Shown here piece after piece: positions 1 through 7,066 of a stretch of DNA of 20,893 nucleotides. Origin of the DNA: SIG565 sp045650565 (GTDB taxonomy: Bacteria; Bacillota; Clostridia; Oscillospirales; Acutalibacteraceae); contig JAZRRG010000055.1 of the NCBI GenBank assembly GCA_045650565.1, positions 1 to 20,893 on the forward strand, written 5' to 3'. Made by a program: the position numbers and the translations under genes. Every line of letters begins with the position of its first letter. Within the stretch, counting starts at the first letter, position 1. The notes beneath the pieces were generated by a model. It saw only the letters and a program-made list of their open reading frames with translations, made no database searches and had not been told where the DNA came from.

Positions 1-100
1 GGTTGAGAAGGTTAGGTCCGGTAAAGTACGCCGTGCTAAGCTTTATTATCTTCGTGACAGAGTTGGTAAGGCCGCAAAGGTTAAGGAACTTATCGGTTAA
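1..100 (+). repeat. Artefactual first copy of the rplS 3' end
   Basis: These 100 bases are identical to 185-284 and encode the same last codons of ribosomal protein L19, here in the frame starting at position 2 and ending in a TAA at 98-100. The copy is followed directly by adapter sequence (101-184), so it is best read as a read-through library insert that the assembler left at the contig end, not as a second gene. The 184-bp offset is not a multiple of three, so the two copies lie in different frames. Confidence 0.85.
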
Positions 101-184
101 AGTCGGAGGGCCAAGCGGTCTTAGGAAGACAAGACCTGATAACAACTCCTTGGCTCACAGAACGACATGGCTACGATCCGACTT
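101..184. other. MGI/DNBSEQ sequencing adapter with barcode (artefact)
   Basis: From memory of the DNBSEQ adapter set, 101-132 matches the first adapter (it reads AGTCGGAGGGCCAAGCGG and then TCTTAGGAAGACAA), with one extra G in the GGG run. Positions 133-142 (GACCTGATAA) fit a 10-nt sample barcode. Positions 143-184 are the reverse complement of the second 42-nt adapter (it starts CAACTCCTTGGCTCACAG and ends CTACGATCCGACTT). The two ends form the short inverted repeat AGTCGGA / TCCGACT expected of this library construct. The stretch has no biological meaning and should be trimmed. Confidence 0.92.
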
Positions 185-185
185 G

Positions 186-284
186 GTTGAGAAGGTTAGG
201 TCCGGTAAAGTACGCCGTGCTAAGCTTTATTATCTTCGTGACAGAGTTGGTAAGGCCGCAAAGGTTAAGGAACTTATCGGTTAA
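186..284 (+). CDS. rplS: Large ribosomal subunit protein bL19, C-terminal fragment
   Basis: This is the last 32 codons and stop of L19, a 50S protein at the interface with the 30S subunit. The reading ends KVRRAKLYYLRD then RVGKAAKVKELIG, the basic C-terminal signature of bL19. The gene is truncated at its 5' side because the contig runs into adapter sequence at 184, so only about a quarter of the usual 115 or so residues is present. An open frame running in from position 3 through the adapter is a chimera and does not represent the true N-terminus. The order rplS followed by lepB, rbgA and rnhB is common in Firmicutes and supports the call. Confidence 0.9.
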   Translation, partial: VEKVRSGKVRRAKLYYLRDRVGKAAKVKELIG

Positions 285-295
285 GAGATTCTTAG

Positions 296-354
296 AAAAG
301 GGGACGTTGGTGCCGCTCATGCTATGTAAGAGCTGCCTTGTGTCTCCTTTTTTT
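296..354 (+). terminator. Probable intrinsic terminator of rplS
   Basis: AAAAGGGGAC (296-305) pairs with GTCTCCTTTT (342-351, one G-U pair) and is followed by a T-run. The loop is long but contains a second helix (309-312 with 334-337, and GCTC 315-318 with GAGC 330-333). Its place just after rplS fits transcription termination, with lepB then needing its own promoter downstream. Confidence 0.6.
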
Positions 355-367
355 ACTTTTTGAATGG

Positions 368-644
368 TAGCCAAAGCATTCAAACCCGAATCGGCCTAAA
401 AGGGCGGTTTTAAGTTATCTTTTGGCTCTTTGTCGCACTTAGGCGACAGTCTTATGTGCTTCGCATCACCAAAATTTATTCAAAAAATCGCACCTTTTAG
501 GTCGTAGAATTTTGTGATTAAAGGATTTTAGGGTTGGCGAGGCACAAAACACAGCAAATCCTGACGGATTTGCGAGTATTTTAACAAAGCCACAGCGTAA
601 AATCCTTATCCCAAAATCTGATACGGGTTTGAATGCTTTGGCTA
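368..644. repeat. MITE-like element with 21-bp perfect terminal inverted repeats
   Basis: The left end at 368-388 (beginning TAGCCAAAGC) is the exact reverse complement of 624-644 (ending GCTTTGGCTA). The pairing continues inward past one mismatch with 390-394/618-622. Inside are nested palindromes: TGTCGC 431-436 with GCGACA 443-448, GCAAATCC 554-561 with GGATTTGC 566-573, and an imperfect pair 507-530 / 599-620. I see no plausible protein in either strand of the 277 bp. Size, terminal inverted repeats and lack of a transposase resemble a miniature inverted-repeat element. Flanking duplication is unclear (at most GG on each side). Confidence 0.6.
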
Positions 645-654
645 GGTGAAAGTT

Positions 655-1281
655 ATGAATGATGCATTTGAATATGATTTTGAGGTGGATAATAATATTC
701 AAGAGCCCGAACACAACAAAAAGCAAATAAATTTTAAAAAAGAGCTTTTTGAGTGGTTGGAAATTCTTGTGTCCGCCATTATTATTCTTGTAATTTTGTT
801 TTCCTTTGTTTTTAAGGTAGTAACGATTAGCGGACCTTCTATGCAAAACACCTTATTTGATGGAGAAAAGGTTATCATTTCAAACATTGCTTATACTCCA
901 ACGCAAGGTGATATCGTGGTAATTTCACGAAATGCAAATAATATCACCAACCCATCGGATGCCAATACACCAATTATTAAGCGTGTCATTGCCACCGAGG
1001 GACAGGTGGTTGATATCAATTACCAAACGGGCAAAGTGTTTGTTGACGGCGTTGAGCTTGAGGAGGACTACACAAAAACACCAACCACATTAAAGGGAAC
1101 GGTTGATTTTCCGGTTGTTGTACCCGAGGGCTGTGTTTTTGTTTTGGGTGATAATAGAAACAACTCAACCGACAGCCGTAATAAGACAATTGGCGAAAAT
1201 GGTATGGTGGATACACGCCATGTGCTTGGCAAGGCGCTGTTTCGTATTTTTCCGCTTAATGGCTTTGGGGGACTTTACTGA
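655..1281 (+). CDS. lepB: Signal peptidase I
   Basis: Type I signal peptidase cuts signal peptides from exported proteins on the outer face of the cytoplasmic membrane. One N-terminal membrane anchor is visible (about residues 36-55). The catalytic serine is in SGPSM (Ser62), the general-base lysine in IIKRVI (Lys109), and the conserved box GDNRNNSTDSR is at 165-175. The length of 208 aa and single anchor are typical of Firmicutes enzymes. I chose ATG 655 because AGGTGA (644-649) sits six bases upstream. A GTG at 646 in the same frame lies inside that ribosome binding site. The stop overlaps the rbgA start by one base (TGATG), so the two are probably translationally coupled. The palindromic element ending at 644 abuts the ribosome binding site. 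Confidence 0.95.
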   Translation: MNDAFEYDFEVDNNIQEPEHNKKQINFKKELFEWLEILVSAIIILVILFSFVFKVVTISGPSMQNTLFDGEKVIISNIAYTPTQGDIVVISRNANNITNPSDANTPIIKRVIATEGQVVDINYQTGKVFVDGVELEEDYTKTPTTLKGTVDFPVVVPEGCVFVLGDNRNNSTDSRNKTIGENGMVDTRHVLGKALFRIFPLNGFGGLY

Positions 1282-2144
1282 TGGACAATGAGCAAACAAT
1301 TCAGTGGTTCCCCGGGCATATGACCAAAACAAAGCGTAAAATTGCCGAAATTTTACCGCTAATAGATGGCGTTGCCGAGGTAATTGATGCGAGGATTCCG
1401 CTGAGCAGTCGAAATCCTGATATTTTAGATATTGTAGGCAACAAGCCGAGAATAATTTTACTCAACAAAAGCGATATTGCAGACCCCGTTGTTACAAGCG
1501 AGTGGATAAACCACTTTAAAGAGCAGGGGATAGTTGCTATTGAGCTTGATTGTAAGACGGGCAGGGGCTTAAATAATTTTAAGGCGGCAGTAAAGCTGCG
1601 TTTAAAGGACAAGTTAGAGCAGTATAAAGCCAAGGGAATGACAGGAAAACCGCTTAGAATTATGGTGGTTGGTATACCCAATGTTGGTAAGTCATCTTTT
1701 ATCAATAAAATTTCGGGAAACAATAAGGCGAAGGTTGAAAATCGACCGGGTGTAACACGAGGCAATCAGTGGTTTACCATTGATAAAGAATTAGAACTAC
1801 TCGACACCCCCGGTGTGCTCTGGCCTAAATTTGACGATATGACGGTTGGCGAACATCTTGCCTTTACAGGCGCTGTAAAGGATGGGGTTCTTGATATTGA
1901 GTTACTGGCTGTTAGATTATTGGAGATTTTAACTGAGAATTATAGAGATTTATTGGTTGGACGTTACGGTGCGCTTGATTTCGATTGCGAACCGTATGAA
2001 TTATTAGAGCAAATTGGCAAAAAACGAGGTATGGTAATTCGTGGCGGCGAAACCGATACGCTACGGGCATCAAGTATGTTGCTTGAAGAGTTCCGTAACT
2101 GTAAAATCGGTAAAATTTCGTTAGAGAGGGTAGAAAATGCCTGA
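1281..2144 (+). CDS. rbgA: Ribosome biogenesis GTPase RbgA (YlqF)
   Basis: RbgA is a circularly permuted GTPase that acts late in 50S subunit assembly. The permuted motif order is clear: G4 NKSD at 62-65, then G1 GIPNVGKS at 131-138, G2 threonine at about 159 (PGVTRGNQW), and G3 DTPG at 175-178. A C-terminal helical domain follows (about 200-287) that in the family contacts 23S rRNA. The N-terminal WFPGHM is the usual family start. The length of 287 aa is normal. The gene starts on the last base of the lepB stop and overlaps rnhB by 8 bases, so it belongs to one compact operon. The same neighbours occur in Bacillus. Confidence 0.95.
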   Translation: MDNEQTIQWFPGHMTKTKRKIAEILPLIDGVAEVIDARIPLSSRNPDILDIVGNKPRIILLNKSDIADPVVTSEWINHFKEQGIVAIELDCKTGRGLNNFKAAVKLRLKDKLEQYKAKGMTGKPLRIMVVGIPNVGKSSFINKISGNNKAKVENRPGVTRGNQWFTIDKELELLDTPGVLWPKFDDMTVGEHLAFTGAVKDGVLDIELLAVRLLEILTENYRDLLVGRYGALDFDCEPYELLEQIGKKRGMVIRGGETDTLRASSMLLEEFRNCKIGKISLERVENA

Positions 2145-2736
2145 TTATACTTTTGAGCTTGAAGCAATAGATAATGGCTATAAAAGCATTTGTGGCGTTG
2201 ATGAGGCAGGCAGAGGCCCACTTGCGGGTCCTGTGTGTGCAGCCGCAGTGATTTTGTCACCCGATACGGTGATTGAGGGACTTAATGATTCTAAAAAGCT
2301 TACCGAGAAAAAACGTGAACAGCTTTTTGATGTTATAAAAGAAAAAGCAGTTTCTTTTTCTATTGCTTTTGCATCGGTAGAGGAGATTGAAGAATTTAAT
2401 ATTCTCAATGCTACATATCTTGCAATGAACAGGGCTATTAACTCATTGCAAATATCGGCTGATTTTGCTATAATTGATGGTAATAGAATTCCTGTCGGCA
2501 TAAAGGTTCAAGCCCTCCCGCTTGTGAAGGGCGATATGAAGTCGATGTCGGTAGCGGCAGCGTCGGTTTTAGCAAAGGTATCCCGTGATAGACTTATGCT
2601 TGAATATGATAAGGAGTATCCAGAGTATCGCTTTGAAAAGCACAAAGGATATGGCACCAAGGAGCATTACGCTGCAATAAAAGAAAACGGTATATGTTCT
2701 ATACACAGAAAATCGTTTTTGAAGGGTATAATATGA
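2137..2736 (+). CDS. rnhB: Ribonuclease HII
   Basis: RNase HII cleaves the RNA strand of RNA-DNA hybrids and removes single ribonucleotides from DNA. The signature GVDEAGRGPLAGPV near residues 20-33 supplies the first acidic metal ligands. A further Asp is in FAIIDGNRIP and another in SRDRLMLEYD. The substrate-sensing block HKGYGTKEH lies near the C-terminus. The length of 199 aa is normal for a compact family member. ATG 2137 lies inside the 3' end of rbgA with GAGAGGG just upstream, and the stop overlaps the next start as ATGA at 2733-2736. Confidence 0.94.
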   Translation: MPDYTFELEAIDNGYKSICGVDEAGRGPLAGPVCAAAVILSPDTVIEGLNDSKKLTEKKREQLFDVIKEKAVSFSIAFASVEEIEEFNILNATYLAMNRAINSLQISADFAIIDGNRIPVGIKVQALPLVKGDMKSMSVAAASVLAKVSRDRLMLEYDKEYPEYRFEKHKGYGTKEHYAAIKENGICSIHRKSFLKGII

Positions 2737-3104
2737 AAAACAGTTCTGTAATCGGCAAAAACGCTGAGTTAATGGTGGCGGCACTGCTACGAAAAAATGG
2801 CGCCATTATATCTAAAATGAATTATCATTCAAGGTTTGGCGAAATTGATATAGTTGCCGAAACGAGAAAGCATATTATTTTTGTTGAAGTAAAGTTAAGA
2901 AAAAAGGACTCATTGGTATCACCCGCACAAGCGGTGGACTCATATAAGCAACAACGAATTCTTTTAACGGCTAAAGATTATTTATCAAAGGCACATATTA
3001 GTGAAGATTTGCAAGTCCGCTTTGATGTTGCAGAGGTTACATATGAGACCGATTATAACGGATGTATAAAATATCATTTAAATTATATTAAAAATGCTTT
3101 TTGA
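2733..3104 (+). CDS. YraN family (UPF0102) nuclease-fold protein
   Basis: This 123-aa protein has the restriction-endonuclease-like core of the UPF0102/YraN family: GEIDIVAE followed by IIFVEVKLR, that is, the D...ExK arrangement of metal-dependent nucleases. The biochemical role of the family is not settled, although gene context with rnhB and ribosome assembly genes is recurrent. I chose ATG 2733 because it overlaps the rnhB stop in ATGA and gives the usual family N-terminus. An in-frame ATG 39 bases upstream would only add residues read through the rnhB end. thrC follows after 18 bases. Confidence 0.88.
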   Translation: MKNSSVIGKNAELMVAALLRKNGAIISKMNYHSRFGEIDIVAETRKHIIFVEVKLRKKDSLVSPAQAVDSYKQQRILLTAKDYLSKAHISEDLQVRFDVAEVTYETDYNGCIKYHLNYIKNAF

Positions 3105-3122
3105 TTCCGAGGGGGAAGTTAA

Positions 3123-4607
3123 GTGAATTATGTAAGTACAAGAAACAAGAGCATTAAGGTAAGTGCCTCACAGGCAATTTCACAGGGTATTTCAAAGGAT
3201 GGCGGACTTTTCGTGCCTGAGGAAATACCGCAAATAAGCCCTGCTGAGTTTGATTACTTAAGTGGAGTGGATTATATTGAAAGAGCGGCGTTTGTCCTCA
3301 AAAAATATCTTACCGATTTTACCGAGGAAGAAATATATGCATGTGTTAAGGGTGCATATTCGGGCAGCTTTGAACACGATATCCCTGCTCCCATTGTAAA
3401 AACCAAAAACGGTGCAAATATTTTGGAGCTTTGGCACGGACCAACCTGTGCTTTTAAGGATTTGGCATTACAGCTTTTACCTTATTTGCTTACTACCTCC
3501 GCTAAAAAGGTAAGCGGTGGTAAAGAAATTGTTATTTTGGTTGCTACGAGTGGTGATACCGGTAAAGCTGCACTTGAGGGATTTTGCGATGTTGAAAACA
3601 CTAAAATAATTGTGTTTTATCCAAGTGATGGCGTAAGTGCTATGCAAAAACTGCAAATGGATACACAAGCCGGTGAAAATGTTTGCGTTTGCGCAATTAA
3701 CGGCAATTTTGATGATGCTCAAACGGGCGTTAAAAACATATTTACAAACAACCAAACCGCCAAGCTTTTAGAGAATAATAATATGCAGTTTTCAAGCGCC
3801 AACTCTATTAACTGGGGTAGACTTGTACCGCAAATTGTTTACTATGTATCTGCTTATTGCGATTTGTTGGCAAAGGGCGAAGATTTATCAAACGGCTTTA
3901 ATGTAGTAGTACCTACGGGCAATTTCGGTAATATTTTAGCGGCTTACTATGCTAAAAAAATGGGTGTGCCCATAAATAAGCTTTTGTGTGCATCTAATGC
4001 AAACAATGTTTTAACCGATTTTATAAATACGGGCGTTTATGACCGTAACAGACAGTTCTTTACAACTATTTCGCCTTCAATGGATATTTTGATTTCAAGT
4101 AACCTTGAGCGTATGCTGTTTGAACTGTGCGGCAGAGATGATAAGCTCGTATCCGAACTACAAGATGAATTATCAAATAATGGCAGGTATACGGTATCAA
4201 AGGAGCTTCACAATAAATTTAAAGAGGTTTTCTTTGGCGCTTGTTGTGATGATAACGATACTAAAATTACCATCAACAAATATTTTAAGGAATTTGATTA
4301 TCTTTGCGATACTCATACGGCGGTTGCGCTTAATGTGTATGATTATTACATTGCAACCACTGCCGATGCTCGTCCAACAGTAATCGCTTCTACTGCATCA
4401 CCCTATAAGTTCGCTACAAGCGTTTTAGAGGCGTTAGGTGAGCAATTGCCCGAGGGCGAGTTTGAAACGGTTAAAAAGTTATCAAGTGTTACGGGCACCA
4501 CTATTCCGAAGCCCCTTGCAGCACTTGAGAATGCAGTGCCAAGGTTCAAAAATATTTGTGAAAAGCAGGATATGACCTCATTCGTTTTGAAAACACTTGG
4601 AATTTAA
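3123..4607 (+). CDS. thrC: Threonine synthase
   Basis: This PLP enzyme turns O-phospho-L-homoserine into L-threonine and phosphate, the last step of threonine synthesis. The PLP lysine is in GPTCAFKDLALQ (Lys112). The phosphate-binding loop ATSGDTGKAA and a later GNFGNILAAYYAKKMG segment are clear. The N-terminus YVSTRNK...ISKDGGLFVP and the length of 494 aa fit the long class of bacterial threonine synthases. The start is GTG 3123, supported by AGGGGGAAG at about 3109-3117. No T-box or threonine leader is visible in the 18 bases before it, so expression probably comes from the upstream operon. A hairpin at 4621-4643 ends the unit. Confidence 0.95.
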   Translation: MNYVSTRNKSIKVSASQAISQGISKDGGLFVPEEIPQISPAEFDYLSGVDYIERAAFVLKKYLTDFTEEEIYACVKGAYSGSFEHDIPAPIVKTKNGANILELWHGPTCAFKDLALQLLPYLLTTSAKKVSGGKEIVILVATSGDTGKAALEGFCDVENTKIIVFYPSDGVSAMQKLQMDTQAGENVCVCAINGNFDDAQTGVKNIFTNNQTAKLLENNNMQFSSANSINWGRLVPQIVYYVSAYCDLLAKGEDLSNGFNVVVPTGNFGNILAAYYAKKMGVPINKLLCASNANNVLTDFINTGVYDRNRQFFTTISPSMDILISSNLERMLFELCGRDDKLVSELQDELSNNGRYTVSKELHNKFKEVFFGACCDDNDTKITINKYFKEFDYLCDTHTAVALNVYDYYIATTADARPTVIASTASPYKFATSVLEALGEQLPEGEFETVKKLSSVTGTTIPKPLAALENAVPRFKNICEKQDMTSFVLKTLGI

Positions 4608-4620
4608 GTTTTATGTAGAA

Positions 4621-4643
4621 ATACCCTGCGTTTTGCAGGGTAT
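4621..4643. terminator. Shared hairpin between thrC and the DUF1540 gene
   Basis: ATACCCTGC (4621-4629) pairs perfectly with GCAGGGTAT (4635-4643) around a GTTTT loop. It lies between two convergent genes and could end both transcripts. The downstream T-tract is weak on both strands, so efficiency is uncertain. Confidence 0.6.
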
Positions 4644-4652
4644 TAGATTTGA

Positions 4653-4820
4653 TTAGTTCTTTTCGGTGTAGGTTCTGCAATAGTGGACATCATCGCATTT
4701 ACAGTTGTTGTTATCGTAGCACGAAACCTTAATTGTACCCGCTACACATGTGTCTCCCGTAGCGTGATACTTACAGTTTTCAACATTGCAAACTATACCG
4801 TTAATTTTGTTTTCTGTCAT
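4653..4820 (-). CDS. Small Cys-rich DUF1540 protein
   Basis: This is a 55-aa ORF on the minus strand starting MTENKINGIV and ending TYTEKN. It has seven cysteines, arranged as C-x4-C, C-x8-C, C-x5-C-x-C and C-x5-C-like spacings. The pattern CNVENCKYH...CVAGTIKVSC matches the DUF1540 family, whose members are small, probably metal-binding proteins in Clostridia and whose function is unknown. ATG 4820 is preceded by AAGGAG (complement of about 4827-4833) at normal distance. The gene is divergent from the metallophosphoesterase, with a palindrome at 4844-4857 in the shared upstream region. Confidence 0.85.
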   Translation of the reverse strand: MTENKINGIVCNVENCKYHATGDTCVAGTIKVSCYDNNNCKCDDVHYCRTYTEKN

Positions 4821-4843
4821 AATGTTTCTCCTTAAAGAATATT

Positions 4844-4857
4844 TGACCTATCGGTCA
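4844..4857. promoter_or_regulatory. TGACC-N4-GGTCA palindrome in a divergent spacer
   Basis: TGACC (4844-4848) and GGTCA (4853-4857) form a perfect 5+5 dyad between the DUF1540 gene (minus) and the metallophosphoesterase gene (plus). On the plus strand it overlaps a possible -35 (TTGACC 4843-4848) with TATTCC 16 bases further on as a weak -10. It could be an operator, for example of a TetR-like repressor, but no regulator gene is in the window. Confidence 0.35.
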
Positions 4858-4901
4858 TTTTTAGTATTCCCCAAATCACATTTTTATTCAGTATAACGGA
4901 G

Positions 4902-5591
4902 GTGATTTTTCTGGCTTTATATACTATTTCCGATTTACATCTTTCCTTCTCGTGTGATAAACCAATGGACATTTTTAAAGGTTGGGAAAATCATACCGAA
5001 AGGATAAAAGCAAATTGGAACCGTTTGGTAACAAATGAAGATACCGTTGTGTTACCGGGTGATTTTTCCTGGGCGCTCAAATTAGAAGATACTATAGAAG
5101 ATTTTCGATTTTTAGATAGCTTAAACGGTAAAAAAATTCTTTTAAAGGGTAACCATGATTTATGGTGGCAAACCAAGAAAAAAACCGAGGAATTTTTAAT
5201 CAAAAATAAGATTGACAGCGTTAAAATTTTATTTAACGAAGCGTATCTTATTGATGGCTTTGCGGTATGTGGTACTCGTGGCTGGTTTTATGACTGCAAG
5301 GAAACCGATAAAAAGGTTTTAAATAGGGAGGTTGGTCGCCTCGAAACATCTATAAAGGCAGCAGAAGCGCTGTCAGCTCCACTTGCAGTTTTTTTACATT
5401 ATCCTCCCGTGTACGGAGAATATGTGTGTCAAGAAATAATAGAAGTTTTAAAAAATCACAATGTAAAAAAGGTTTATCACGGACATATTCACGGTGCGGG
5501 CTTTAACAATGCAAGAGAAGAGTTTGATGACATTGAATTTCGTCTTGTTTCGTGCGATTGCAACAACTTTATACCAATTAAGGTGACATAA
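4902..5591 (+). CDS. Calcineurin-like metallophosphoesterase (YkuE/YpjQ-type, uncertain subfamily)
   Basis: This is a two-metal phosphoesterase of unknown substrate. The metal motifs are all present: DLHLS (first Asp and His), GDFSWAL (second Asp), GNHDLWW, a single His in VFLHYPP and the final GHIHG. About 229 aa is normal for a soluble cytoplasmic member, and no signal peptide is seen. The start is ambiguous. GTG 4902 is the only standard start codon in place but falls inside GGAGGTGA (4898-4905). The CTG at 4911, five bases after that sequence, would give ALYTISDLHLS, which looks like the usual family N-terminus and may be the true start. The gene stands alone, followed by a T-rich tract and the tig promoter. 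Confidence 0.85.
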   Translation: MIFLALYTISDLHLSFSCDKPMDIFKGWENHTERIKANWNRLVTNEDTVVLPGDFSWALKLEDTIEDFRFLDSLNGKKILLKGNHDLWWQTKKKTEEFLIKNKIDSVKILFNEAYLIDGFAVCGTRGWFYDCKETDKKVLNREVGRLETSIKAAEALSAPLAVFLHYPPVYGEYVCQEIIEVLKNHNVKKVYHGHIHGAGFNNAREEFDDIEFRLVSCDCNNFIPIKVT

Positions 5592-5634
5592 TTTTATTTA
5601 TTTTAATTATTTTTATATTTTTTTAAAAAATGGG

Positions 5635-5663
5635 TGGAAATATTTTCTTAACTGTGTTATATT
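5635..5663 (+). promoter_or_regulatory. Probable sigma-A promoter of tig
   Basis: A -35-like TGGAAA (5635-5640) and a -10 TATATT (5658-5663) are separated by 17 bases. They lie 34 bases before the tig start in an AT-rich spacer. The -35 is weak, so this is a moderate call. Confidence 0.5.
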
Positions 5664-5696
5664 ATTATGAGATAAAATCTGCGGAGGTTTAAAGTT

Positions 5697-7037
5697 ATGA
5701 GTTTAAAATCATCAAAAAAGGTTGATACCAATAGGTATGAACTGGAAATCACAATCGATAAGGAAAAATTCGCCGAGGCCGTTATGCAGGCATATCGCAA
5801 GGTTGTTAAGACCATAAATGTTCCCGGCTTTAGAAAAGGCAAGGCACCTAAAAACATTATCGAAAAAATGTATGGCGAAAGCGTTTTCTATGAGGATGCT
5901 TTAGATATTATCTACCCCGAGGCAGTTGAGGGCGCAATTAACGAGGCAGGTCTTAAATTCGTTGATGACAAAATTGACTTTGATTTAGTATCAATTGGTA
6001 AAGACGGTGTTGAGTTTAAGGTAAAAATCACCGTTTATCCTGAGGTTACTCTTAAAGATTACAAGGGTATTGAGGTTGAGAAGAAATCTGTTTCTGTTAC
6101 CGCAAAAGAGGTTCAAGAGGAGCTTAATCGCTTGGCGGAGCGTAATGCAAGAATGATTTCGGTTGAAGACCGTGCTGCCGAGATGGGCGACACAGCGGTT
6201 ATCGATTTTGAGGGCTTTGTTGATGGCGTTGCATTTGAAGGCGGCAAGGGTGAAGCATTTTCACTCGGTCTCGGCTCGGGACAGTTTATTCCCGGCTTTG
6301 AAGAGCAGGTTGCAGGTCATAACATCGGCGAAGAATTTGATGTTAATGTTACATTCCCTGAGGAATATCAGGCAGAGGAATTAAAGGGCAAGGCAGCCGT
6401 ATTTAAGGTTAAACTTCACGAAATCAAAAAACGTGAGTTACCTGCTATCGATGATGAGTTTGCAAAGGATGTTAGCGAATTCGATACACTTGATGAGCTT
6501 AAAAAGGATATCAAGGCCAAGGCATTAGAGCGCAAGAAAAAGGCGGCCGATGAGCAGGTTGAAAATGATATTCTCGATAAGGTGGTTTTAGGCATGGAAG
6601 CCGAAATTCCCGAAGCTATGATTACAAATCGTGTTAAGCAAATGGTTCAGGATTTCGCATATCGTTTGCAAATGCAGGGTATGAACCTTGAAACCTATAT
6701 TAAATATACTGGCTCCGATTTGGCTGAGTTTGAAAAGACCTTCCGTCCAGGTGCTGAAAAACAGGTTAAAATGCGTTTAGCACTTGAAAAGATTGTTGAA
6801 CTCGAAAATATTGTTCCGACCGACAGTGATGTTGAAGAACAAATTGAAAAGATGGCTAAAGACTACGGTGTTTCGGTTGAAGAGGTTAAAAAAGCAGTGC
6901 CCGCCTCTGAAATTGCTAAGGATTTAGCGGTAAACAAAGCGATTGACTTGATTAAGGAAACCGCTGTGATAACCGACACAAAAAAGAGCACAGCTAAAAA
7001 GACAACCGCAAAGAAAACAGATGATAAAGCGGAATAA
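5697..7037 (+). CDS. tig: Trigger factor
   Basis: Trigger factor is a ribosome-bound chaperone and peptidyl-prolyl isomerase that meets nascent chains at the exit tunnel. The three-domain layout is visible: an N-terminal ribosome-binding domain with the L23-docking motif GFRKGKAP (about 45-52), an FKBP-type isomerase domain (about 155-245, GDTAVIDFEGFVDG...FIPGFEEQ), and a helical C-terminal chaperone domain. The protein has 446 aa, a normal length. It ends in a low-complexity Lys/Thr/Ala tail (KKSTAKKTTAKKTDDKAE) that lies outside the folded family core. ATG 5697 follows GGAGG at 5683-5687. The tig-clpP-clpX order is conserved across bacteria, though a long hairpin-rich spacer separates tig from clpP here. 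Confidence 0.96.
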   Translation: MSLKSSKKVDTNRYELEITIDKEKFAEAVMQAYRKVVKTINVPGFRKGKAPKNIIEKMYGESVFYEDALDIIYPEAVEGAINEAGLKFVDDKIDFDLVSIGKDGVEFKVKITVYPEVTLKDYKGIEVEKKSVSVTAKEVQEELNRLAERNARMISVEDRAAEMGDTAVIDFEGFVDGVAFEGGKGEAFSLGLGSGQFIPGFEEQVAGHNIGEEFDVNVTFPEEYQAEELKGKAAVFKVKLHEIKKRELPAIDDEFAKDVSEFDTLDELKKDIKAKALERKKKAADEQVENDILDKVVLGMEAEIPEAMITNRVKQMVQDFAYRLQMQGMNLETYIKYTGSDLAEFEKTFRPGAEKQVKMRLALEKIVELENIVPTDSDVEEQIEKMAKDYGVSVEEVKKAVPASEIAKDLAVNKAIDLIKETAVITDTKKSTAKKTTAKKTDDKAE

Positions 7038-7066
7038 TTGATTAGCTTTAAAAATATTTGTTAATA

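Noticed and set aside
3..284. 93-aa open frame starting MRRLGPVKYA and ending as L19
   Set aside because: It crosses the adapter sequence and joins two copies of the same fragment in different frames; only the part after 185 is real rplS.
171..383. Minus-strand 70-aa frame over the rplS end
   Set aside because: It is antisense to rplS and the adapter junction, with no ribosome binding site or family resemblance.
466..846. Minus-strand 126-aa frame from the palindromic element into lepB
   Set aside because: It runs antisense through lepB, has low-complexity composition, and shows no recognisable motif; chance frame.
1301..1765. Minus-strand 154-aa frame inside rbgA
   Set aside because: It is fully antisense to the GTPase domain with intact motifs on the plus strand.
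3105..3122. T-box or threonine attenuator before thrC
   Set aside because: The gap to the upstream gene is 18 bases and holds only the ribosome binding site.
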